This document shows positions 1-26,293 of a stretch of 64,000 nt of DNA, one piece after another (the first letter of the stretch is position 1; each line of letters opens with the position of its first letter). The notes beneath the pieces are model-generated. The model was not told the DNA's origin. It ran no database searches and worked only from the letters and a program-made list of their open reading frames with translations. The DNA is from Tillus elongatus (lineage: Eukaryota > Arthropoda > Insecta > Coleoptera > Cleridae): contig OZ023266.1 of NCBI GenBank assembly GCA_964006375.1, positions 17,165,565-17,229,564 of the forward strand, given 5' to 3'. The translations under genes were made by a program, and so were the position numbers.

Positions 1-888
1 AATATACAATATTCTAAGCCTGTCTCTTTAGCCCAATTAGATGAGGATCGCAGACTCATGGAGGGTTCTGTCTCCGTGGATCTCCAAAAAATATTAGACT
101 GGGGAAGTAGAAATCTTGTACAATTCAACCCCACCAAATCTCAGTCTTGCTTTCTTTTTCATAAGAGATACACCAACCCTAGACCTATCACAATGAACAA
201 CCAAGTTATTCAAAGTAATGAGCCCTTTTCTCTTGTTGGCATTTCTGTGGATCGAAATCTTAATTGGCACCAACATGTGACATCAATTGCAGAAGCGGCT
301 GCTAAGAAATTAGGTTTCCTCTTCCGGGCTCGCAAATACTTTCCACCAGCTAATCTCTATACCTTATATACTTCACAAATAAGGCCAAACCTCGAATACT
401 CCTCCCACATCTGGAGTGCCACTGCCGCTTCTACACTCGCTATCCTGGATTTTATTCAAAAGGGAGCTATACGTCTCATCGGTGACCCTACCCTCACCCA
501 AAGGCTGCCATCCCTTGCCCACCGACGTGCCGTTGGTGACCTCTCTCCCTTTTATAGATATCTGCACGGGCACTGCTCAGAGGAGCTTTCTTCCATAGTT
601 CCCCCACCTGCTGCCCCCAACAGATCTACCAGGGGAACAGAGCGAATGCACCCTTTTACTGCCCAGGTCACCAGACATAGAACATCTTGTTATGCCCACT
701 CTTTTGTCTCGAGGACTTCCAAGTTGTGGAATTCCTTGCCGGCACATGTTTTTCCTTCTCCTCCGAACTTCCAAACCTTCAAGTCCAGATTTAACAAGTT
801 GCCTCTTTCCTCCTTGTCAACACCCATGGTACAATAGTATTTAGGCTGTGAGCCCTCGTGGTGTGTTGTTGAAATTAAAAAAAAAATG
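1..888 (+). mobile_element. CR1-group LINE, copy a (3' part, cut by window edge)
   Basis: A frame at 58-837 encodes the C-terminal part of ORF2 after the RT catalytic site (ISVDRNLNWHQHVTS, LWNSLPAHVFPSPP). It ends at a stop followed by the family tail TAGTATTTAGGC...GTGTGTTGTTGAAATT and an A run at 879-888. Same family as the copies at 5.3, 13.3, 19.6, 21.5, 24.0, 32.3, 51.6 and 63.9 kb. It lies in the TRPV gene, in antisense orientation. Confidence 0.9.
58..837 (+). pseudogene. CR1-group LINE ORF2 C-terminal fragment (259 residues)
   Basis: An open frame from an internal Met to the true ORF2 stop. It corresponds to the thumb/C-terminal region downstream of the YADD motif and lacks endonuclease and RT catalytic parts, so it is non-functional on its own, although unbroken within the window. 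Confidence 0.85.
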
Positions 889-1610
889 TATGTATTTTTT
901 TGTTTGTTTAATGTTCGTTTATTTCCACGACTATGGCCAATCATTGACGCCAGAGAGCAGTTTCACATCATCAGCTTGAAAATTTTGCTGAATTTATGTA
1001 TTTTCTGAGCATTGTAAGGATCTTTCACATAACCAGCATCACATGATAACACGAGCGACGGCTTAACGCCCCCTCTGAGGGACGGAAGGTGCAGGCATTT
1101 AACCTATATAGACAATGCCTACAACAAGTACAACCATAATATCTACTTCAATAGTTGTTAGTTTTCTGTATGTACTGAATTAACTATTAATCATTTTTAA
1201 AAGGTACAGGTACGAGTCCGGAACAACTGATACCCCTGAATAAGATTTAATTGATTAATGGTTTGGTCAGTATCAAAGGATTCCCATCGAAGAGAATGTT
1301 CCTATAGGAAATAATATTGATTTAACATTAAGTAGAATATTTTGTTTGTAGAATGGTTGTATGTACTGAATTAATTAATAATAATGTTTAAAAGGTACAG
1401 GTATGATTCCGGAATTACTGATACCGCTGAGGAAAATATCATTGATTAATGGTTTGGTCAGTATCCAAGGATTCTTATTGAAGGTAACATTCTTATAGCA
1501 AATAATATCCGTTCAACATTAAGTAAAATATGTTTTTGTAGAATGGCAACATTAATCGTATGCTTTTGTAGCCGTTAGAAATTAAGGTTATTTTTATTAT
1601 ACAATTTATA
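889..1610. repeat. Intronic or downstream stretch with a diverged tandem duplication of about 190 bp
   Basis: No gene seen. Two head-to-tail copies, about 1165-1355 and 1356-1545, share GTATGTACTGAATTAA, AAAAGGTACAGGTA, GATTAATGGTTTGGTCAGTA and a closing GTAGAATGG, with substitutions and small indels between them. Confidence 0.75.
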
Positions 1611-1611
1611 C

Positions 1612-17335
<15,724 letters not shown>

Positions 17336-17536
17336 TTTTGTATAATTTGAATAAACAATAATATTTCACCACTGTTATAATGCATTCTGATCAATATTAA
17401 CAGGTCAGGGTGAATTAATTGTGTCAAGGTATTGGCATTCCTGGTACGGCCTGGTACTCTTTGTGTATGGAAAATCTGCCACTATATGAATGTTTGACAC
17501 TTCTTTCTAATATTGATTTTCTCCTGCTTTTATGGT

Positions 17537-18110
<574 letters not shown>

Positions 18111-18414
18111 AACGTCAAAATCGGCAACATTTAGGCAAATAACTTGAATCTAATACGGGCTATGGAAATCAAATGTCTCAAGAAGGATGTTTTACAAACC
18201 CTGAAGTCTTAGTTTCAGCCGTCATTGTCCTTCATTTTACTAAAATGTTTCCAGAAAATTCATTTCAAATAGACCCTTTCTCTGATGCTTGGCAGTAGTC
18301 TTAGCTATAGAGTTTATCGTTTAATGGTATATAATTTGGTCGAATTTTCGTAAAAAATCAATAAAGCTCAATATATCCGTTATTATACAAGACATGAAAA
18401 ATATTTCTACAATC

Positions 18415-18520
18415 ACAGGGTGGCCCATAAGTCGTTGTTGATACAAATTTTCTTTTTTTTTAAATCAAACACGCCTTAATTTGTTGCATTTTCCATCGAA
18501 ATATAATACATGTTTGTAAG
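18415..18520 (+). repeat. Mariner-like terminal fragment
   Basis: CAGGGTGGCCCATAAGTCG resembles the outer inverted repeat of many mariner-type elements; poly-T and AT-rich sequence follow, then an inverted HINE-type end. No transposase frame. Confidence 0.35.
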
Positions 18521-18528
18521 AAAAGAAA

Positions 18529-18850
18529 TTCTGGATGCAGCAAGTGCGTTATGGTAGCGAATTTTGATCAAATGCTTCATATTTTAATAGCCCAATTTGC
18601 TATTAACCTATAAGGTTGACCAAGAAACGAGTTTTTCCGGGAACATTTTAAGTTTACTTTTGGAAATTTTTGTACATTTTCACACAAAGTTATTTTTATG
18701 AAACATGGCACATTGTTTTTGCTATATAGGTTATACTGGTAACCAAAATTGATGCCTGCCTTCTTAAAAAGAAAACACACATATTTACAATAAAAACATT
18801 TTAATGAAAATTCACTACCATAACGCACTTGCTGCGCCCAGAGTTTTTTT
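18529..18850. mobile_element. Two HINE-type 3' ends facing outwards
   Basis: At 18529-18580 the 3' hairpin end is on the minus strand (GCAGCAAGTGCGTTATGG). At 18804-18850 it is on the plus strand (AAAATTCACTACCATAACG, then TTGCTGCGCCCAG). The 320-bp unit thus has an end at each side and no 5' end, suggesting head-joined partial copies. Confidence 0.65.
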
Positions 18851-19047
18851 ATAATAGAATATGATTGTTAATGTAATAAAACATAGTCATGGTTTACACA
18901 ATAATAACTTAGTTGAGGTATATTGTGTAAAAATGATGCAGGAAATGGACTTTTTTCAAAAGAATTATTATATTTATTAAGTGTATTAGAAAATAAAAAT
19001 ATTCTCCTATTTTCCTTTAATTTAGAATCAAATTCCAATTAGCAAAA

Positions 19048-19094
19048 TTTGTGAATTTTTATTAAATAAAAATTCACTAATACAGAGGTATCGG

Positions 19095-19184
<90 letters not shown>

Positions 19185-19510
19185 CAACAGATAACTCAAA
19201 AAGTAATTAACGGATTTTACTGAAACTGGGCAAGTATCTTTCTTTTATTAATAGCTTGGATGAGTTTGTTATCCAGAAAAATCTGACAAGGTTTTCCGAG
19301 AAACTTTTGAGTTTTCTTTGGAAACAAATTTTTATCTCCGAAAATTACAAAGCTATTTTGATGAAATTGGGTGGATATGTTGCCTTGGGAAAGACCTTAC
19401 TACGAGCCAAAATTCAACTTTCTAGGTTTATAGAACATCGAGTTATTTAATTTTCAAGCATTTATTGAAAATTCGCTACCATAACGCACTTGCTGCCTCC
19501 CGAACTTTTT
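19048..19510 (+). mobile_element. HINE-type element, complete short copy
   Basis: 5' TGTGAATTTTTATT with inverted AAAATTCACTAA, (TA)n, CAGATAACTCAAAAAGTA, and 3' AAAATTCGCTACCATAACG plus hairpin and CTCCCGAACTTTTT. Immediately followed by another 5' end at 19508. Confidence 0.7.
19098..19171. repeat. (TA)n microsatellite, 74 bp
   Basis: Core of the HINE-type copy at 19048-19510. Confidence 0.95.
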
Positions 19511-19577
19511 AGTGAATTTTTATTTAAAAAAAATTGTGCATTTTTATTTACAAAAATTCACTAATAGAGAGGGTGTG

Positions 19578-21056
19578 TAAAAGGGTGCATTCGCTCTGTT
19601 CCCTTGGTAGATCAGTTGAGGGCAGCCGGTGGAGGAACTATGGAAGAAAGCGCCTCTGAGCAGTGCCCGTGCAGATATCTATAAAAAAAAGAGAGGTCAC
19701 AAACATCGGTGGGCAAGGAATGGCAGCCTTTGGGTGAGGGTAGGGTCACCGATGAGACGTATAGCTCTCTTCTGAATGGATTCCTGGATAGCGAGTGTAG
19801 AAGCGGCAGTGGCATCCCAGATGTGGCACCAGTATTCGAGGTTTGGCCTTATTTGTGAAGTATAAAAGGTATAGAGATTAGCTGGTGAAAAGTATTGGCG
19901 AGCCTGGAAGAGGAAACCTAATTTCTTAGCAGCCAATTGAGATTTCGATCCACAGAAATGACAAGTGGAAAGGACTCATTACTTTGAATAACTTGGTTGT
20001 TCACTGTGATGGGTCTAGGGCTGGTGTATCTCTTATGAGAAAGCAAAACTGAGATTTGGTGGAGTTGAATTGTACAAGATTTCTACTTCCCCAGTCTAAT
20101 ATTTTTTGGAGATCCACAGAGACAGAACCCTCCATGAGTCTGCGATCCTCATCTAATTGGACTAAAGAGACAGGCTTAAAATATTGTATGTTTGAGTGGA
20201 GGCTGCTGTCGTCCGCGTAACTGAACTGGGTTGGATGTGCTAGAGAGGAGGTCATTGATGTGGAGAAGAAACAAAGTAGGGGCTAAAGCTGAATCTTGAG
20301 GGACTTCTGCATTAATTGGATACAGTTTAGAGGAATGACCATCGACGACAACAGAAATGCTCTGGTTGGAGAGGACATTTGCTGTCCAGGTACAGAGTTT
20401 TGGTGGTAGGCCATAGGCTGGAAGGTTATTCAGCAGCGCTGCGTGTCAGTCCTGGTCAAATGCTTTGGATATGTCTAGAGCGACGATCTGGGATTCACTG
20501 TGCAGTTCCATAGACTTGTTCCAAGAATGGGTGACAAAAGAGGTCAGCAGTTGATCTGCGCTGACGGAATCCATACTGCCTGTCGTGGATTAGACTGTTT
20601 TTCAGAATTTTAGTAATTCGGTTCTTATATACTTTTTCATCACTTTAGAGACGACTGAAAGGAGAGAAATAGGCCTGTAGTTGCTAGGAAGCGCTTTGGA
20701 TCCTTTCTTGGGGATGGGTTGTACTCGAGCAGTTTTCCAGTTACTAGGGAATATGCCTCTATTGTAAGATGTCTGAAACAGACGAGGCAAGACGGGAGCA
20801 AGTTCTGATGTGCATTTTTTGAGAACAATTGCTGGGATCTCGTCAAGGCCAGAGGTTTTCCTGATATTAAGAGAAGAGAGCATCTTTCATACCTTTTTAG
20901 TTTTGAAAATATCAGTCATTTTATGTGTGACATTGGAGATTGTTGGTGGTTGAACATTTTGAGGTGTGTTAAGAGTAGAATTGCCGGCGAACAACGAGGC
21001 AAAAAGTTTAGCCTTGCCCAGGGCGGTAGAAACAATTTCATTCCCTGAAACAACAG
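19578..21056 (-). mobile_element. CR1-group LINE, copy d (3'-truncated)
   Basis: Minus strand: KTSGLDEIPAIVLKKC, FPSNWKTARVQPIPKKG, NYRPISLLSVVSKVM (20883-20602), a NAGVPQGSALA equivalent with breaks, SYADDSSLHSNIQ (20255-20001), then the C-terminal region to 19600. Many frame breaks. It lacks the 3' tail, which is odd for normal target-primed insertion. Forms an inverted pair with copy e. Confidence 0.88.
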
Positions 21057-21394
21057 GTGAATTTGATTGGGTTGACTAAAACAAAACCGTCCAAGCAATC
21101 AATACGGAAAAATACCTGCTATATTTATAATTTGGCAGGTACATTCCCGTTGTAAATAATAATTTTTTTTTCTGGAAAACTTTTGTAACTTTAATGACAT
21201 TTGTTACACAACTTTTTTAAAGAGACTTACAGTACTTACATATATGTACCAAATTTTAATTTTCTATCTCCATAGAAAATATAAACTTCCTCAAGTAATT
21301 GCTTACTGGGACCTCTAAAACCGATCTCCAAGGTTCATTTAAATTTAAAGAATTAGTTTTAATAATATACTTTACTAACAGCGTGCAATTCTTA
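21057..21394. other. AT-rich segment between inverted LINE copies
   Basis: It holds GTTGACTAAAACAAAACC...CTATATTTATAATTTGGCAG, which recurs diverged at 50857-50935, so it is part of another old repeat; the rest resembles HINE-type body sequence (ACCTCTAAAACCGATCTCC). Confidence 0.5.
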
Positions 21395-21467
21395 TGAAAA
21401 TTCACTACTTTAACGCACTTGGTGCGTCCCGAACTTTTTAAAATTTCAGTAGACAGTCTACAATTTT

Positions 21468-22391
21468 TTGGAGTGCACAGTCATATTACATTTACACGCA
21501 GCGCTGCTTAATAAACTTCCGGCCTATGGCCTACCACCAAAACTCTGTACCTGGACAGCAAATTTCCTCTCCAATCCGAACATTTCTGTCATCGTGGATG
21601 GCCATTTCTCTAAGCTGTATCCAATTAATGCAGGAGTCCCTCAAGGTTTAGCTTTAGCCCCTACTTTGTTTCTTCTCCACATCAATGACCTCTCTAGCAC
21701 CTCCAACCCAGTTCACAGTTACGTGGATGACAGCACCCTCCAGTCAAATATACAATATTCTAAGCCTGTCTCTTTAGCCCAATTAGTTGAGGGTCGCAGA
21801 CTAATGGAGGGTTCTGTCTCGTTGGATCTCCAAAAAATATTAGACTGGGGAAGTAGAAATCTTGTAGAATTCAACTCCACCAAATCTCAGTCTTGCTTTC
21901 TATCTCATAAGAGATACACCAGCCCTAGATCCATCACAATGAACAACCAAATTATTCAAAGTAATGAGTCCTTTTCACTTGTTGGCATTTCTGTGGATCG
22001 AAATCTCAATTGGCACCAACATGTCACATCAATTGCAGAAGCGGCTGCTAAGAAATTAGGTTTCCTCTTCCGGGATCGCAAATACTTTTCACCAGCTAAC
22101 CTCTATAGTTTATATACTTCACAAATAAAGCAAAACTTCGAATACTGCTCCCACAGCTGGGGTGCCGCTGCCGCTTCTGCACTCGCTATCCTGGACTTCA
22201 TTCAGAAGAGAGCTATACGTCTCATTGGTGGCCCTACCCTCACCCGAAGGCTGCCATCCCTTGCTCACCGACATGCCGTTGGTGACCTCTCTATTTTTTA
22301 TAGATATCTGCACGGGCACTGCTCAGAGGAGATTTCTTCCATAGTTCCTCCACCTGCCACCCCCAACACATCTACCAGAGAAACAGAGTGA
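21468..22391 (+). pseudogene. CR1-group LINE ORF2 fragment with RT palm (307 residues)
   Basis: The longest intact frame of this family here. It holds RT motifs from the palm (VPQG) through the catalytic YxDD and thumb, but lacks endonuclease and fingers and ends early. The first few codons are flanking sequence. Inactive by truncation. Confidence 0.85.
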
Positions 22392-22613
22392 ATGCACCCT
22401 TTTACTGTCCAGGTCACCAGACATAGAACATCTTGTTATGCCTGTTGTTTTGTCCCGAGGACTTCCAAGTTGTGGAATGCCTTGCCGGCACATATTTTTC
22501 CTTCTCCGAACCTTCAAATCCAGAATTAGCAAGTTTCTTTCCTCCTTGCCGACACCCATGGTACGATAGTATTTAGGCAGTGAGCTCTTATGGTGTGTTG
22601 TGGAAATTAAAAA
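21493..22613 (+). mobile_element. CR1-group LINE, copy e (5'-truncated)
   Basis: The frame from about 21493 to 22389 encodes LLNKLPAYGLPPKLCTW, NAGVPQGLALAPTLF, SYVDDSTLQSNIQ (YADD changed to YVDD) and the C-terminal region to a premature stop at 22389. The sequence continues to a tail ending GTGTTGTGGAAATTAAAAA. One of the best preserved copies. Confidence 0.9.
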
Positions 22614-23622
22614 TAACATATTAGACAAATAACACAGTGAATTAAATGTAGTGCATCCACATTTTAAATTCACGTTTGCTTAATTTAGTTATTATACGTT
22701 TTCTTACTTAAAGTGAAATAAAACAAAAAAGTAAAATATAAATTGGTTTATTACTTTTTTATAAAATCACAAAATTCAACATACAACTCTAACAATTCAC
22801 ACAAACTCAACCTAGGATGTCTATGAATTTAACATTTTGTAGAAGTGTCTTGGTACTTAGGAATACACACCTAATAAATTGATCTGCATAATAATCAACT
22901 GACTTTTAAAATTATTTAAACATTAACAATTTTGTATACCTGACGTTTTGTATAAGTCAATAATAATAAATGACCTTGAAAATGAAATTTTAAGGTTATG
23001 TCTACTGTCAACGTCAAAAATGTCATTTTATTAGGGTCATTTAGAACATATCCGTCCTACGTAATTGTAACAAAACATCATAATGGTAAAAAAAAAAACC
23101 TAACTGGATAATCTTAATAATTTAGTAACAATGTGTTTTGATGAAACGAATTATACTTAAAAAATAAGTTACTAAATACGTTGAGAAAAAACTAAAAGAT
23201 ATGACTAAGATAAATTAGGAAAGCAAACAACATTTACATATAAATATTAGTTGTTTTTCATATTATATTTATTCATATGATAACTACTTTGAATAAATAA
23301 AATATAAGGCAACGAAATAATAATAGGATATTTAAAAAAACCTTCATTTAACAGATGCGACTTATTAATGTATAAACACATAATGTCCCGATGAAATATT
23401 TGGCAAGATTTTTTCGTTCCATTGTTTTCGTTATATGAACAAAGTAATGAGTGATATGATTGACATGCAAAGTGTATTTTACGATTAATTGCCCTCGTAG
23501 TACATTCAATAAATAAATAAATAATGAATAATATAAATAATGTCATAATAAATAAGTTAATGATCACATAAATGTAAGAGAAATACCAAGAAAAGTGTAA
23601 AAAATATTTTTTGATTTTTTTC
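22614..23622. other. AT-rich spacer downstream of the scaffold gene
   Basis: About 1 kb, very AT-rich, with no repeat or coding motif recognised. It separates the scaffold gene's poly(A) signal from the LINE copies upstream of the TRPV gene. Confidence 0.5.
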
Positions 23623-23628
23623 TTTATT
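23623..23628 (-). terminator. Polyadenylation signal of the scaffold gene
   Basis: AATAAA on the minus strand, 25 bases downstream of the stop codon at 23653. Its position makes it the likely cleavage and polyadenylation signal, giving an unusually short 3' UTR unless a later signal is used. Confidence 0.5.
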
Positions 23629-23652
23629 GCACATAGTTTTTTTTATACACAT

Positions 23653-23788
23653 TTAGACAGTTTCTGAAGAGGTAGGGGAAGTGAGGTTAGATGTAACGGA
23701 AGACGAAGCATGGTCAACTAAATACTGTTCGTTAACTGGTGATACTGATTTTCTGTTTTGTCTGGATGGTTGCAAATGGGTACTGTAC
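23653..23788 (-). CDS. Terminal coding exon of the unidentified scaffold gene
   Basis: Acceptor ATTTTCAG|GTACAG at 23788; stop TAA at 23655-23653. Phase 2 of the big exon (AA) plus G restores AAG, and the product continues YSTHLQPSRQNRKSVSPVN and ends TSSETV. A final E-T-V fits a class III PDZ ligand (acidic residue at -2, hydrophobic at 0), an inference only. An AATAAA signal follows 25 bases after the stop. It is short enough that the open track listing does not show it, but splice phase and composition support it well. Confidence 0.85.
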
Positions 23789-26204
23789 CTGAAAATAGAC
23801 AATATTTACTGTAGACAGACAAAACTACAGTATGAAAAGAGACAATATTCACTGTAGAGAGAAAACTACAGTATAAACATTATGATTCAGTCCAAGGACG
23901 CATTTCGCTAACTAAACATGCCTTACTTAACCTTTCAACAATCTTTTCAAACCAAAAATAGTCACTTGTGTTATTCAGAAATTTAATTAATATGTATACA
24001 GGTTAAATACTAAATACTACTGTACCATGGGTGTCGATAAGGAGGAAAGAGGCAACTTGTTAAATCTGGACTTGAATGTTTGTAGGTTCGGAGGAGAAGG
24101 AAAAACATGTGCCGGCAAGGAATTCCACAACTTGGAAGTCCTCGGGACAAAAGAGCAGGCATAACAAGATGTTCTATGTCTGGTAACCTGGACAGTAAAA
24201 GGGTGAATTCGCTCTATTCCCCTGGTAGATCTCTTGAGGGCAGCAGGTGGAGGAACTATGGAATAAAGCTCCTCTGAGCAGTGGCCGTGGTGATATCTAT
24301 AAAAGAGAGAGAGAGAGGTCATCAACGGCACGTCAGTGGGCAAGGGATGGCAGCCGTGAGGGTAGAGTCATCGATGAGACATATAGCTCTCTTCTCAATG
24401 GAGTCCAGGATAGCGATTGTAGAAGCGGAAGCGGCACCCCAGATGTGGGTGCAGTATTCGAGGTTTGGCCTTATTTGTGAAGTATATAAGGTATAGAGAG
24501 TAGCTGGTGAAAAGTATTTGCGAGCCCGGAAGAAGAAACCTAATTTCTTAGCAGCCACTTCTGCAATTGATGTGACATGTTGGTGCCAATTGAGATTTCG
24601 ATCCACAGAAATGCTAACAAGTGAAAAGTCATTACGTTGAATAACTTGGTTGTTCATTGTGATGGGTCTAGGGCTGGTGTATCTCTTATGAGATAGAAAG
24701 CAAGACTGAGATTTGGTGGAGTTGAGTTGTACAAGATTTCTACTTCCTCAGTCTAATATTTTTTGGAGATCCACAGAGACAGAACCCTCCATGAGTCAGC
24801 GATCCTCATCTAATTGGGTTAAAGAGATAGGCTTAGAGTATTGTATATTTGAGTGGAGGGTGCTGACGTCCACATAACTGTGAACTGGGTTGGATGTGCT
24901 AGAGAGGAGGTCATTGAAGTGGTGAAGAAACAAAGTAGGGACTAAAGCTGAAGCTTGAGGGACTCCCGCATTAATTGGATACAGTTTAGAGGAATGGCCA
25001 TCCACGACAACAGAAATGCTCCTGTTGGAGAGGAAATTTGCTGTGCAGGTACAGAGTTTTGGTGGTAGGCCATAGGCCGGAAGTTTATTAAGAAGCACTG
25101 CGTGCCAGACCTGGTCGTATGCTTTGGATATGTCTAGAGCGACAATCTGTGATTCACCGTGTAGTTCCATAGACTTGTTCCGAGAATGGGTGACAAAGGA
25201 AAGGAGGTCGGCAGTTGATCTTAGTAAGTCGGTGTTTATATACTTTTCCATCACTTTAGAGACGACTGAAAGGAGAGAAATAGGCCTGTAGTTGCTGGGA
25301 AGCGCTTTGGATCCTTTCTTGGGCACGGGTTGCACTCGAGCAGTTTTCCAGTTACTAGGGAATATGCCTCTATTGTAAGATGTCTGAAACAGACGAGTCA
25401 GGACAGGAGCAAGTTCTGGTGCACATTTGTTGAGAACAATTGCTGGGATCTCGTCAAGGCCAGAGGCTTTCCTGGTATTAAGAGAAGAGAGCATCTTTCG
25501 TACCTTTTTAGTTTTGAAAATTATATCAGTCATTTTATGCGCGACATTGGGTACTGTTGGTGGTTGAACATTTGGAGGTGGGTTGGGAGTAGAATTGCCA
25601 GCGAACAACGAGGGAAAAAGTTCAGCCTTGCCCAGGGCGGCAGAAATAATTTCATCTCCTGAAACAAGAGGTGGGAATGTGCTCTTGCAGAAATTATTCC
25701 CAACAGATTTAGCAAGAGTTCAGAAGGGTTTGCTGCTGTTGGAGCTTGAGAGGACTTTGCTTTTGATGAGGTTATTAAACGAGTTTTTTGTCTCAGAACG
25801 AATGCGGACATAGCGGTTTCTTGCGTCGTTAAATGCTTGACAGTTTTCTTGACTTCTTGTTCGAACCGAATTATGAACGAACCCAAGCAAAAATGTTGCC
25901 TCGAACTTCGAACCTGTGAAATAGTATATCTTGGGTTCACAGTCGAACTTCTTAAAAATTTAAATTCGAACCTCGAACTAACTAAAAATACAAAATTTAG
26001 GTATATTGGAACAGAAGATTTCATACATAAAGGATTCCCATTCTTTTTACAAAAAGGAAGGTGTTCAAAAATGTAATAATTATTTTATTTTTTACTTATT
26101 TTAGTCTTATTTTTATTTTATTTGTATTTGGTTATTATTATTAATGCAGACTATGACGTTTAGTTTATTTATGTTACATGGTGCTCGGCGGGAATTTATT
26201 TGCC

Positions 26205-26293
<89 letters not shown>

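Larger units (their letters stand above)
19508..21440 (+). mobile_element. HINE-type element split by a LINE fragment
   Basis: A 5' end (TTTAGTGAATTTTTATTT) at 19508-19577 is followed by the LINE at 19578-21056, and a 3' end (AAAATTCACTACTTTAACG, hairpin with one change, GTCCCGAACTTTTT) lies at 21395-21440. Linking the two ends as one element is an inference. Confidence 0.5.

Noticed and set aside
23247..23567. 106-residue minus-strand hydrophobic frame
   Set aside because: It is very AT-rich with biased Ile/Leu/Phe composition and no homology recognised; it lies just after the poly(A) signal of the scaffold gene.
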